Origin: an uncultured Flavobacteriales bacterium | Lineage (GTDB): Bacteria > Bacteroidota > Bacteroidia > Flavobacteriales > BACL11 | Reading direction: 5' to 3' | Assembly (NCBI GenBank): GCA_905181585.1 | Contig: CAJIYG010000001.1 | Coordinates: forward strand, 1-64,000 | DNA length: 64,000 nucleotides | Shown: positions 18,820 through 27,269 of the stretch, piece by piece | Layout of the letters: every line of letters starts with the position of its first letter | How positions within the stretch are numbered: position 1 is the stretch's first letter | Translations under genes and position numbers: made by a program | The notes under the pieces: generated by a model | Told to the model about the DNA's origin: nothing | The model's input: only the letters and a program-made list of their open reading frames with translations | Databases searched by the model: none

Positions 18820-20682
18820 TTATTTATATTCAAACTCAGTACTGTATCCTTTCACATAGTCTAACAAAACACTTTTTATAGAGCTTTCATCTTGAAGATC
18901 ACGTGATTTTTTTATCTTTTCTATAAATTCTTCTACCTTTTCTAAACTTAATTTTTCTTCTCGAGCCTGCATGATTCTTGGATGTTTAGATTGAATGACA
19001 TTATCACCAATTAAAAGTTCTTCATAGAGTTTTTCTCCGGGTCGTAGGCCAGTAAAATTAACTTCAATGTCTCCATCAGGATGCTCATTATCAATAGGCT
19101 GTAAACCACTTAAATGAATCATTCTATAAGCTAGATCTAAAATTTTAATTGGTTCTCCCATATCTAACACAAAAACATCGCCTCCCTTTGCCATTGAGCC
19201 AGACTGCAATACTAATTGTACTGCTTCTGGTATAGACATAAAGTACCTTGTAATATTTCGATGAGTTACAGTTACAGGACCACCATGCTTAATTTGTTTT
19301 CTAAATAATGGCACAACTGATCCAGCGGAATCAATAACATTACCAAACCTAACCATAGAAAAACAAGTATAAATATTATTTTCTGCAAAAGCCTGTAAAA
19401 TAAATTCTGATAATCTTTTAGAGGCTCCCATTACATTAGTTGGCCTAACTGCTTTATCTGTGCTAATTAAAACCATATTAGCTACTTTTAATTCTTTTGC
19501 TGCCTTAGTTACATTATATGTGCCAATAACATTATTATACACTCCAGAAACAACATTTAGTTCAACCATAGGAACATGTTTATAAGCTGCTGCATGATAT
19601 ATTGTATGAATTTTATATTTTTTAATTAAATTATAGACTTGATGATAATTTGTAACAGTCGATAAAATAGGTATAACATCTACCCCATTTGATATGGTTA
19701 GTTCATGATGAATATTATATAAATTAAATTCAGAATTATCTAATAAAATAATTAAGGAGGGATTTAAAGTTTTAATTTGTCTGGAAAGCTCTGATCCAAT
19801 ACTGCCTCCTGCACCAGTTATTAGAATATTTCTTCCTTCAATATTTTTTTTAAGTAACTCTTCTTTAGGCAATACAACCTCTCTACCAAGAATATCATCA
19901 ACTTCTACAAACTTTATTTGCTCTAAAGTTATTAAGTCATTTTCAATATCATCTAAATTAGGTAATGACTTAACTTCTAGAGGAAACCTAGAAAGTTTTT
20001 TTAAAATTGCTTGTCTTTCATTTTGCTTAGCAGAAGGAATAGCGAGAATTAAACTTTTTACATTCTGATCTTGAATTATAGAATTTAAGGATTTAAAATC
20101 ATAAACCTCAATTGAATTTACTAAAGTGGAAACTTTTTCTGTATCATCATCAATAAAACCAACAACTTTATAGTCATTTGTTTTTTTCAAACTTTCTGAA
20201 ATTTGAACGCCAGCTTTTCCTGCGCCGTAAACTAAAATATTTTTTCTATTAATTTGAAAACTATCCCATGAGTATAATACACCTTTAAAAATAAATCTTG
20301 AAATAATTAATAAAACATTTGAAATAAACCAAAAGGTTAGAAGGATAGATCTAGGAAATTGACTTGGGTCATAAAAAAATAAAATTAGGATAATGATTAA
20401 GTAGCTAAAAGTTGTAGCCTTAAAAGAAGTAAAAACAAGTCGTGTACCAACATACTTTAAGATAGCTCTATATAAACCAAACCTTATAAAAAACACAGTT
20501 GTAATTAATGGAATAATTAAGAATAACCACCAATTTAAATTTATGTAATAAAGTGATTGGTTAAGATCACCAAATCTTAAAAAAAATGCTAATAACAGAG
20601 AGAAAAGTAAAACTATCTGATCGGATAATATCATCAGAAGCTTCTTAAAAAATCTATCTAAATTAAGAAAATTAGCTTTCAT
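18820..20682 (-). CDS. UDP-N-acetylglucosamine 4,6-dehydratase, membrane type (PglF/WbpM/CapD family)
   Basis: This 620-residue protein has four N-terminal membrane helices (about residues 15-125). A CoA-binding-like Rossmann domain follows (NILVYGAGKAGVQISESL, near 147), then a catalytic SDR domain from about residue 285 with ILITGAGGSIGSELSRQI. The active-site region reads STDKAVRPTNVMGASKR: Met replaces the usual Tyr of YxxxK, as known for PglF and WbpM. It converts UDP-GlcNAc to a 4-keto-6-deoxy sugar at the inner face of the membrane. Its stop overlaps nothing downstream, but its start overlaps the aminotransferase gene by 11 bp. With the aminotransferase and the PglC-like enzyme it makes and loads a 4-amino-6-deoxy HexNAc. 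Confidence 0.9.
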   Translation of the reverse strand: MKANFLNLDRFFKKLLMILSDQIVLLFSLLLAFFLRFGDLNQSLYYINLNWWLFLIIPLITTVFFIRFGLYRAILKYVGTRLVFTSFKATTFSYLIIILILFFYDPSQFPRSILLTFWFISNVLLIISRFIFKGVLYSWDSFQINRKNILVYGAGKAGVQISESLKKTNDYKVVGFIDDDTEKVSTLVNSIEVYDFKSLNSIIQDQNVKSLILAIPSAKQNERQAILKKLSRFPLEVKSLPNLDDIENDLITLEQIKFVEVDDILGREVVLPKEELLKKNIEGRNILITGAGGSIGSELSRQIKTLNPSLIILLDNSEFNLYNIHHELTISNGVDVIPILSTVTNYHQVYNLIKKYKIHTIYHAAAYKHVPMVELNVVSGVYNNVIGTYNVTKAAKELKVANMVLISTDKAVRPTNVMGASKRLSEFILQAFAENNIYTCFSMVRFGNVIDSAGSVVPLFRKQIKHGGPVTVTHRNITRYFMSIPEAVQLVLQSGSMAKGGDVFVLDMGEPIKILDLAYRMIHLSGLQPIDNEHPDGDIEVNFTGLRPGEKLYEELLIGDNVIQSKHPRIMQAREEKLSLEKVEEFIEKIKKSRDLQDESSIKSVLLDYVKGYSTEFEYK

Positions 20683-21805
20683 GTAAGGTTTTTATATTTT
20701 CTATAACTCGATTTAGATCTAAATCATTCATATTTGAGCCAGAAGGCAGACACAAACCTCTATTAAAAATATCTTCACTTACGCCATTTTCAAACACTTG
20801 GCAATCTTTAAATACTGGCTGTAAATGCATCGGCTTCCATAGAGGTCTAGATTCAATATTATCTTTCAACAAGTTTAAACGAACAGTTTCTCTTTTTATT
20901 ACAGCACCTTCTTCAAATAAAATAGTTGTGAGCCACCTATTTGACACATAACCTGGTAATTCGTCTAAAAATTTAATTTGTTTTATTTCTGATAATTTAT
21001 TTTTATAATAGTCATAAATATATCTTCTTTTTTCTACTCTTTTGTTAAGTACTTCAAGTTGACCTAAACCAATAGCGGCACAAACATTACTCATTCTATA
21101 ATTATAGCCTATTTCTTTATGCTCATAATGAGGAGAATCTTCTCTTGCTTGAGTAGCTAGGAATTTTGCTTTTTTAATAAAACTAGTATTTTTAGATATT
21201 AAAGCACCTCCGCTTGATGTTGTAATTATTTTATTTCCATTAAATGAAAAGACACCAAGATCCCCAAAAGTTCCTAAAGGCTTATCATCAAATGTAGAAC
21301 CTATTGCTTCTGCTGCATCTTCAATAATAGGAATATTGTATTTTTTTGAAATACTAATTATTTCTGTTAGTTTAGCGGGACAACCATATAAATGAACTAA
21401 AACAATAGCTTTTGGTTTTTCATTTTTAGCAGATAATTCTACAATAGCCTTTTCAAGTAAATTTGGACACATATTCCAAGTTTCTTTTTCACTATCAATC
21501 AAAACTGGCCGAGCACCTAAATAAACAATTGGATTAGTAGATGCAGCAAATGTAAAAGAAGAACAGATAACATTATCATTTCTTTTAACACCTAAAACTA
21601 ATAAAGCAAGGTGAATAGCAGCTGTACCACTATTTAGTGCTGCAACATGGTAATTATTTGATATTTTGGAAAGATTATTTTCAAAAGCATCAATATGAGG
21701 ACCCACTGGAGCAATCCAGTTAGCTTTAAAGGCTTCATTAACATACCTCTGCTCATTTAATGAGATGTGAGGAGATGACAACCATATTTTATTATTGCTG
21801 GTCAA
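20672..21805 (-). CDS. DegT/DnrJ/EryC1/StrS aminotransferase (PglE-like)
   Basis: This 377-residue protein is a PLP-dependent sugar aminotransferase. KIWLSSPHISLNEQRYVNEA opens the protein, and VAALNSGTAAIHLALLVLGV is the phosphate-binding region. VLVHLYGCPAKLTEI, IEDAAEAIGSTFDDKPLG and FSFNGNKIITTSSGGALI follow, the last with the Schiff-base lysine. It adds an amino group at C4 of a UDP-4-keto-6-deoxy sugar, the product of the adjoining PglF-like dehydratase. SRPLWKPMHLQPVF near the C-terminus is typical of the PglE/PglC-linked branch. An N-acetyltransferase of PglD type is not present in the window, so the amino group may stay free or be modified by another enzyme. Confidence 0.9.
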   Translation of the reverse strand: MTSNNKIWLSSPHISLNEQRYVNEAFKANWIAPVGPHIDAFENNLSKISNNYHVAALNSGTAAIHLALLVLGVKRNDNVICSSFTFAASTNPIVYLGARPVLIDSEKETWNMCPNLLEKAIVELSAKNEKPKAIVLVHLYGCPAKLTEIISISKKYNIPIIEDAAEAIGSTFDDKPLGTFGDLGVFSFNGNKIITTSSGGALISKNTSFIKKAKFLATQAREDSPHYEHKEIGYNYRMSNVCAAIGLGQLEVLNKRVEKRRYIYDYYKNKLSEIKQIKFLDELPGYVSNRWLTTILFEEGAVIKRETVRLNLLKDNIESRPLWKPMHLQPVFKDCQVFENGVSEDIFNRGLCLPSGSNMNDLDLNRVIENIKTLHES

Positions 21806-21806
21806 A

Positions 21807-22394
21807 TTAATAATTTAATCTAAATACTGTAGCAAATATAATCTTAATGTCAAGCCAAATATTATGATTTTTATAATATTTCAAATTCATCCTAACCTTG
21901 TCAGGAAATATAATATTATCGTTAAAGGATTTAGGGTTTTTTTGAATTGACAAAAGATGCTCTTCATTAGAATATTTTAAGCTAGCTGAAGAAGTAATTC
22001 CAGGTCTTAATTGAAGAATTTTTCTATCATCACCTAATAATTTATCAGCATAGCCAGCAACATCGGGTCTTGGACCTACAAAACTCATTTCACCTCTAAG
22101 AATGTTAATTAATTCAGGCAATTCATCGATTTTATATTTTCTTAATATTTTTCCAATTCTTGTAATTCTTTTATCACCAGCAATAGAAATAGTTAAATTG
22201 CTATTTTGATTGACATTCATAGTTCTAAATTTTATTATTTGAAAAATATTAGCATACTGTCCAACGCGATTTTGCAAAAACAAAACTGGCCCATTAGAAT
22301 CAAGTTTTATCAAAATAGATACTATCAAAAAAATTGGCATTAGTATAATGACACCAGAAATTGAAAAAAATAGATCAAAAATTCTTTTTATCAT
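21807..22394 (-). CDS. Initiating phosphoglycosyltransferase, PglC-like
   Basis: This 195-residue monotopic enzyme belongs to the bacterial sugar transferase family. The re-entrant hydrophobic segment spans residues 4-28 (FDLFFSISGVIILMPIFLIV). KLDSNGPVLFLQNRVGQ follows, then IIKFRTMNVNQN, RITRIGKILRKYKIDELPEL with the Asp-Glu catalytic dyad, and GEMSFVGPRPD. The short form without extra membrane helices matches PglC rather than WbaP or WcaJ. It transfers a phosphosugar from the UDP donor to undecaprenyl phosphate and so starts the repeat unit. Adjacent genes suggest that this donor is a UDP-2-acetamido-4-amino-2,4,6-trideoxyhexose. Confidence 0.92.
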   Translation of the reverse strand: MIKRIFDLFFSISGVIILMPIFLIVSILIKLDSNGPVLFLQNRVGQYANIFQIIKFRTMNVNQNSNLTISIAGDKRITRIGKILRKYKIDELPELINILRGEMSFVGPRPDVAGYADKLLGDDRKILQLRPGITSSASLKYSNEEHLLSIQKNPKSFNDNIIFPDKVRMNLKYYKNHNIWLDIKIIFATVFRLNY

Positions 22395-23144
22395 TTAAAA
22401 TCTTTTTTTGATTGCATTATAAATATAAAATATAAAATTATAGACACTGAATATAAAACTTAATTTTTCATGCTCTCTATAAACTCTCCATACATCTAAT
22501 ACTGCTTTAAATTTATTACTTGTGTTAGAAGAATCTACAATCCTATATTTTGCTAATGATTGATTAATCCCAAAGGCATTCTCACCACTACGCATAAGAT
22601 TTAACCAAAGAGCCATGTCATGCGATGACCTTAACAAAGGCATCTGAAGGTCTTTAAAAAATGATCTCTTAAGCATTACAGTTAGACACCCTATTATGGT
22701 ATCTTTAAGATAGCCATTATAAGAAATTTGAGATGGGGCTGTAATTTTTTTTCCAAGCACTAATCCGTTCTTAGATATTGTATGATATGAGGAAAATGAA
22801 AAATTAATATTTTCCTCAATCATGAATTTAAGCTGAACAGCTAATTTTTCTTTTACCCAAAGATCATCACTATCTAAAAATGCAATATAATCTCCTTTTG
22901 CATTGCTTAGCGCAATATTTCTTGAGGCAGCAGCTCCAATATTTTTATCTAGAAATAAAGGCTTTATTCTATTATCACTTTTGGAGTATTGCAAGATTAT
23001 AGATTTTGAATTATCATGTGATGCATCATCAACAATCAACATCTCCCAATTAGTATAAGATTGATCTAATACTGATTTTATACAATCATCTAAAAAAAGA
23101 GAAGAATTGTAGGAAGGCGTTATTATAGAAATTAGATTATTCAT
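22395..23144 (-). CDS. GT2-family glycosyltransferase
   Basis: This 249-residue protein shows the GT-A fold from its first residues: ISIITPSYNSSLFLDDCI, then LIVDDASHDNSKSII and AFLDSDDLWVKEKL with the metal-binding DxD. HDMALWLNLMRSGENAFGIN is the acceptor-side region. It likely adds the second or a later sugar to the lipid-linked repeat unit. The stop codon abuts the start of the PglC-like gene, and its own start overlaps the fusion gene upstream by one base. The sugar specificity cannot be predicted. The protein is short but complete for this family. Confidence 0.88.
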   Translation of the reverse strand: MNNLISIITPSYNSSLFLDDCIKSVLDQSYTNWEMLIVDDASHDNSKSIILQYSKSDNRIKPLFLDKNIGAAASRNIALSNAKGDYIAFLDSDDLWVKEKLAVQLKFMIEENINFSFSSYHTISKNGLVLGKKITAPSQISYNGYLKDTIIGCLTVMLKRSFFKDLQMPLLRSSHDMALWLNLMRSGENAFGINQSLAKYRIVDSSNTSNKFKAVLDVWRVYREHEKLSFIFSVYNFIFYIYNAIKKRF

Positions 23145-24799
23145 TAAAAAAACTTATCAAACTTAACATACAAATAAGGAAAATAATTATAAAGAAAATA
23201 TTTTAGCTTTAATCTAAAGGTAAATTTAATAAAATAAGAAATTGTTTCTGAAAAACTTAAATTATTTGATTCAATATCTTTAATCTTAATTAACATATCA
23301 TTATCAAAATAATTTTTCCAATCGCCAATAATACCTTTTCTGTAAAACCAATCTTCTTCATTAAGATTTTTCTGCTTTGAAGTATGTCTTAATTTTTTTA
23401 TATCCGTTTCTTTTTGAATATATTGAATTTTTTCATTTGTAAGTTTGAAGTCTAAATAATCTGCTATTTTTAAAATTGTGGATGTGTTATCATTCTGAAG
23501 ATCAGAATATTTTAATTTTAAACAATCATAATCTTTCCAGGCCTTATTGTAATCGATACATTGCTTAGCTTTAAATTTCCCCCACTTCCTAAAGTAAGAA
23601 TTAAAATCACTAGAAATTTTTTTTGAATTAAGAAGATGGTGATAATGTGAAACTAAAACGTCCTTAATATCTCTATCAATGTTAATTACTTTAATGTTAT
23701 TCTGATTAATTAAAATATTATTAATAATAGAGCTTTGAAAAATATGAGTTTTACTAATCCACAATAAACTTTCCTTACTTGAACTAGATAATAAAAAATC
23801 TTTGATTTTAAATCTGTGAATCCAATTTTTATGCTTAGGGTTTTGAAAAGCCTTAGGAAAACTGTCAATTTGATAATTACATATTTCATTTACAATTGCT
23901 TTAACCCAAGTGGAGCCTGATTTAAAATTTCCATTTGATAAAACTAAGGTTGTCTTAATATTATTTTTCTCTTTATAAATCTCATCACATAATCTTTTTA
24001 TATATTCTTGGTTCAATACAACATATAATTTTCTAAAACTATTAAATGGAATGAGTTTAATTAAACTTCTAATTGGAAATAAAACTTTAACCAATGATTT
24101 AAAAGTAGGAGAATAAATTAACTCCATCTTGCAATATGCTTTTCTAAATTTAAATTTATCAATTAAGAAATCATGAATATTTGTTTGATGAGAAATACTT
24201 TTTGCTCCATTATTAACATACTTAAAATTTTCATCATTCAAATAAAATTTATTCATTGAATAATAAAGCACATAACTAGAGTAATTTTTTAAAAATTCTG
24301 GATCAAATTTAATAGTAGAGTAGTCACAATAATCATCAACCAATCTATTTAAGCTAAAAGCTACTAACTGATCATTTTTTCTATCAAAAACACCCCAAAA
24401 ATCCCAATTTTCATCAAGACTATTAAGATCATTCACAAACTGTGAAAGAGATAAATTATTCAGCACAACATTATACCTTTTTAAAGCCTTTCTATAGACA
24501 TCATATCCGCTATTTAGTAATAAAGATTTATCAATTTTGTGAGCAACTAATTTTTTTAAACCTCTATTTATCTTACTTCTAGTATTAACACTGTATTCAT
24601 CTATATTAATTGGTTTATCATTAACAATATACCAAAAAAGTGATTGCTTTTTGGAATCGAATTCTGATGTCCATCTTGCAAAGAAAGATTTATGCTCTTT
24701 TATATTATTTCTTATTTCATCCTCAGTAAGATCAAGCTTTAAATGTGGTGGTTTCCAAGGAATAAGAGCTCCATGATATTTTCTCCAAATACTATGCAT
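23144..24799 (-). CDS. Two-domain protein: GNAT/FemAB-like N-terminus fused to a PAPS sulfotransferase
   Basis: This 551-residue protein has two parts. Residues 1-250 resemble acyltransferases of the GNAT/FemAB superfamily: NRGLKKLVAHKID, VFDRKNDQLVAFSLNRL, DYCDYSTIKFDPEFLKNYSS and a short C-terminal FKFRKAYCKMEL. Residues about 282-525 are a sulfotransferase. They carry the 5'-phosphosulfate loop FKSGSTWVKAIV (292-303), the 3'-phosphate-binding stretch INIDRDIKDVLVSHYHH (372-388), and RKGIIGDWKNYF (487-498), the KxGxxGxWKxxF motif of this fold. It may add sulfate, and possibly an acyl group, to a sugar or lipid of the polymer. The N-terminal assignment is weaker than the sulfotransferase one. 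No PAPS synthesis gene is in the window. Confidence 0.75.
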   Translation of the reverse strand: MHSIWRKYHGALIPWKPPHLKLDLTEDEIRNNIKEHKSFFARWTSEFDSKKQSLFWYIVNDKPINIDEYSVNTRSKINRGLKKLVAHKIDKSLLLNSGYDVYRKALKRYNVVLNNLSLSQFVNDLNSLDENWDFWGVFDRKNDQLVAFSLNRLVDDYCDYSTIKFDPEFLKNYSSYVLYYSMNKFYLNDENFKYVNNGAKSISHQTNIHDFLIDKFKFRKAYCKMELIYSPTFKSLVKVLFPIRSLIKLIPFNSFRKLYVVLNQEYIKRLCDEIYKEKNNIKTTLVLSNGNFKSGSTWVKAIVNEICNYQIDSFPKAFQNPKHKNWIHRFKIKDFLLSSSSKESLLWISKTHIFQSSIINNILINQNNIKVINIDRDIKDVLVSHYHHLLNSKKISSDFNSYFRKWGKFKAKQCIDYNKAWKDYDCLKLKYSDLQNDNTSTILKIADYLDFKLTNEKIQYIQKETDIKKLRHTSKQKNLNEEDWFYRKGIIGDWKNYFDNDMLIKIKDIESNNLSFSETISYFIKFTFRLKLKYFLYNYFPYLYVKFDKFF

Positions 24800-26009
24800 T
24801 TACTTTAAATGTTAAAGGTTTAGAAATCATTATACAAGATGCAACAACAAACAAAAGTCTTGAGTCATTTAAGCTTCCGCTAATCATAGAATTAATCAAT
24901 AAGAATATCCAAAGGAAAAAGAGAAAAGGATATAAAGAATTATTATGATTTCTATGGTTTATCATCTTAGCAAAGCTTGTAAATGAAATTTTTATTATAA
25001 ATATAAGTAGTAAAATACCAGTCAAGATACCATATTCATTTATTATCTCTAAAAATAAATTATGAGGATATTCGTGAGCCATTAGATGAGTAGAATCATA
25101 TTCATTAGCTTTCATTTGCCAATTACCTGCTCCAACACCAATAGGAAAACTATACATCATTTTAAATGATCGATCTAACAATTCATATCTTGTTTGAGTT
25201 GATTGGTTACTTCCACCTTTTTTTGAGACATTTAAAAAAACACGGTCTGTTCTTCCAAGCTTAGAAATATCTTTTGAAAAATTAGTACTAAAAAAAACTA
25301 GTAATAAAGCACAAGAGAATAACAAAAATCTTAAAAATATTTTTTTAAAATTAATAAACAGGTAAAATAAGAAACAAATAATTAATGCTGTAAATGGCCC
25401 CCTACTTCCGCTAATCAAACAGTAGATTATAAAAAGAGAAATAAAGAGTATGCTAAATAATATTTTTCTTTTTAGTGGAAGAAAGAAAAGAGCTAAAACA
25501 CCAAACCCCATCCATCTACCAAATATTATAGGTCCTCCACCAAGAATACTAATTCTACCATCAGCCCTTGGGGTTTCAAATAGACCAGTTACAGCTAAGA
25601 ACAATAGTAAAAATGACAGCCCAAGTAGTAGGATAAAAATATTCTTTACATCAGTAACGTCAAACTTCTCTAAGATAATAAGAGTTAAAGGAATTGCTAT
25701 TAAGACAAAATTAAAAAACTTTAAAACACCATACTCTTCAGCACCATAAACAGTCCATAGTATTGGGGTTATTAGAATTATAGAAGCAAAGAATAATAAT
25801 AAATAAACTTTAGAGGAGGTAATTATGATTTTCTTAAAAGAGGCAAAGATAAAAATTGAAGAAATAAAAAAAACAACGCTTATTAGAATAGATAAGTTAA
25901 ATCCATAAATAGAAAGCCTTTCATCATAAATTCTTCCAATAGCAATTTCAGCACTAGCAGCTAAAACAAAAACAAATGACAATAAACTATTTATTTTCAT
26001 GTCTAACAT
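24792..26009 (-). CDS. O-antigen ligase / polymerase family membrane protein
   Basis: This 405-residue protein has about eleven to twelve membrane helices and a large periplasmic loop near residues 245-315. The loop ends in AHEYPHNLFLEIINEYGILT, the conserved H-N-x-x-L-x-x-x-x-E-x-G pattern of the O-antigen ligase/Wzy_C family, and SGSRGPFTALII lies just before it. Such proteins either polymerise repeat units or ligate the finished chain to a lipid or protein carrier. With the Wzy-like protein at 13.8-15.1 kb, a division into polymerase and ligase is plausible but unproven. It overlaps the fusion gene downstream by 8 bp and the MurJ-like gene upstream by 23 bp, so translation is probably coupled. 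Confidence 0.82.
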   Translation of the reverse strand: MLDMKINSLLSFVFVLAASAEIAIGRIYDERLSIYGFNLSILISVVFFISSIFIFASFKKIIITSSKVYLLLFFASIILITPILWTVYGAEEYGVLKFFNFVLIAIPLTLIILEKFDVTDVKNIFILLLGLSFLLLFLAVTGLFETPRADGRISILGGGPIIFGRWMGFGVLALFFLPLKRKILFSILFISLFIIYCLISGSRGPFTALIICFLFYLFINFKKIFLRFLLFSCALLLVFFSTNFSKDISKLGRTDRVFLNVSKKGGSNQSTQTRYELLDRSFKMMYSFPIGVGAGNWQMKANEYDSTHLMAHEYPHNLFLEIINEYGILTGILLLIFIIKISFTSFAKMINHRNHNNSLYPFLFFLWIFLLINSMISGSLNDSRLLFVVASCIMISKPLTFKVNA

Positions 26010-27261
26010 AATAGATTAATGACAAAATGGATAATATTAAAGCACAGATTGACAAACTGTTAACAAAAAAAATAGATGCATTTTTTAAATCAATGTTATT
26101 TAAAAATATATAAGATAAAACACAAATCATAGTCATTAAAAAAACAATACAAAACCTATTACTAATATTCGTTATTTTATCTAAACCTAATGAGAAGAAT
26201 GGTTGAAAAAAAATCGATACAAACATTAAAATTATGTAGCCAGGAGTAAGTTCTAATAAAAAAGAGGCTGTAGAAATAACATCACTATTATTAAAAGCGC
26301 CTCTGTTATAAACAAAATCAACAATTATCACACTATATTTAGATACAGTTACATACAATAAAATAGAAATAATTAAAGTAATTAAAAAAGAATAAAGTAA
26401 AGGAAGTAAACTTTTGACTAATGACAATTTCCTAAGAAAAACTGTGTTAATGTTAAAAACAATAGATGTCAATAAAATATTTAGTAAAATAAAAGAATAA
26501 TTAAAAAAAGTAATTTGATTACTTGCATCAAGACCAATAATAAATCTTGCTAAAAGAAGAATAAATAATGAAATATTAGAAAGGAAAATTACTGAAAATT
26601 GAAAATCCTTGATTGAGAGGTTTACTAATAAACCTGTATTAGGCCTTGTTAATGGCTTTATATAAATATAAGAAAGACTAATAACACCAACTAATCTACT
26701 TATTGCTATACCAATAATATCAAATAAAAAAGAAAGGGGATAAACTAATATTGTTGAAATACAAATATTTAATGTTGTGGAAATTGAAAATTTTTTAAAA
26801 TCACCTTTAGCTTGAATTATTGACAGGAAAAGAGAGTTATAGAAATTTGCTGCTAAAATTGATGATAAAATGACAGCAATAAATGATAGTATTAAATAAT
26901 AATCTTTAATAATAAATGAGATTATTAAAAACTGAATAATCAAACTTATTAAAAAAATTAATAATAATATTTTATTAGAAAATTTTTTTACATCAACAAG
27001 ATTAAGTAATGTATTATCTTTAAATAACTTAGTAAACCTTGGGATTAAATTAGCTTGTAAAGCATTTCCAAAAGTAAATTGAGAAAAGAAATCAGTAATA
27101 GTTTTTAAAATTAGATAACTCGCATAAATTAGAGATGAGCCAAAAAGAAAAGCAAGAACTAATTCTCTGAAAAATCCAAGAATTTTCTTTAAGATATTAG
27201 ATGAAAATAAAAATGAAAAGTCCTTTAAAGATTTAGATAAAAAAGACTTAGAATTAATCAC
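25987..27261 (-). CDS. MurJ/MviN-like lipid-linked glycan flippase
   Basis: This 424-residue protein has about twelve to thirteen hydrophobic helices. The N-terminal segment GFFRELVLAFLFGSS, then LPNxF-like LQANLIPRFTKLF near residue 70, matches the MVIN family, and LTPGYIILMFVSIFFQPFFS is the late helix pair typical of MurJ. Housekeeping MurJ flips lipid II; copies inside polysaccharide loci probably export a lipid-linked repeat unit. A separate Wzx-like protein is encoded 10 kb downstream. The gene precedes the ligase/polymerase gene with overlap and follows ugd by 8 bp. Confidence 0.8.
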   Translation of the reverse strand: MINSKSFLSKSLKDFSFLFSSNILKKILGFFRELVLAFLFGSSLIYASYLILKTITDFFSQFTFGNALQANLIPRFTKLFKDNTLLNLVDVKKFSNKILLLIFLISLIIQFLIISFIIKDYYLILSFIAVILSSILAANFYNSLFLSIIQAKGDFKKFSISTTLNICISTILVYPLSFLFDIIGIAISRLVGVISLSYIYIKPLTRPNTGLLVNLSIKDFQFSVIFLSNISLFILLLARFIIGLDASNQITFFNYSFILLNILLTSIVFNINTVFLRKLSLVKSLLPLLYSFLITLIISILLYVTVSKYSVIIVDFVYNRGAFNNSDVISTASFLLELTPGYIILMFVSIFFQPFFSLGLDKITNISNRFCIVFLMTMICVLSYIFLNNIDLKNASIFFVNSLSICALILSILSLIYYVRHENK

Positions 27262-27269
27262 AGTATAAT

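Noticed and set aside
25450-25749. Open frame of 99 codons on the plus strand
   Set aside because: It lies antisense within the ligase/polymerase gene, whose membrane helices and motif are clear; the antisense peptide has no family features.
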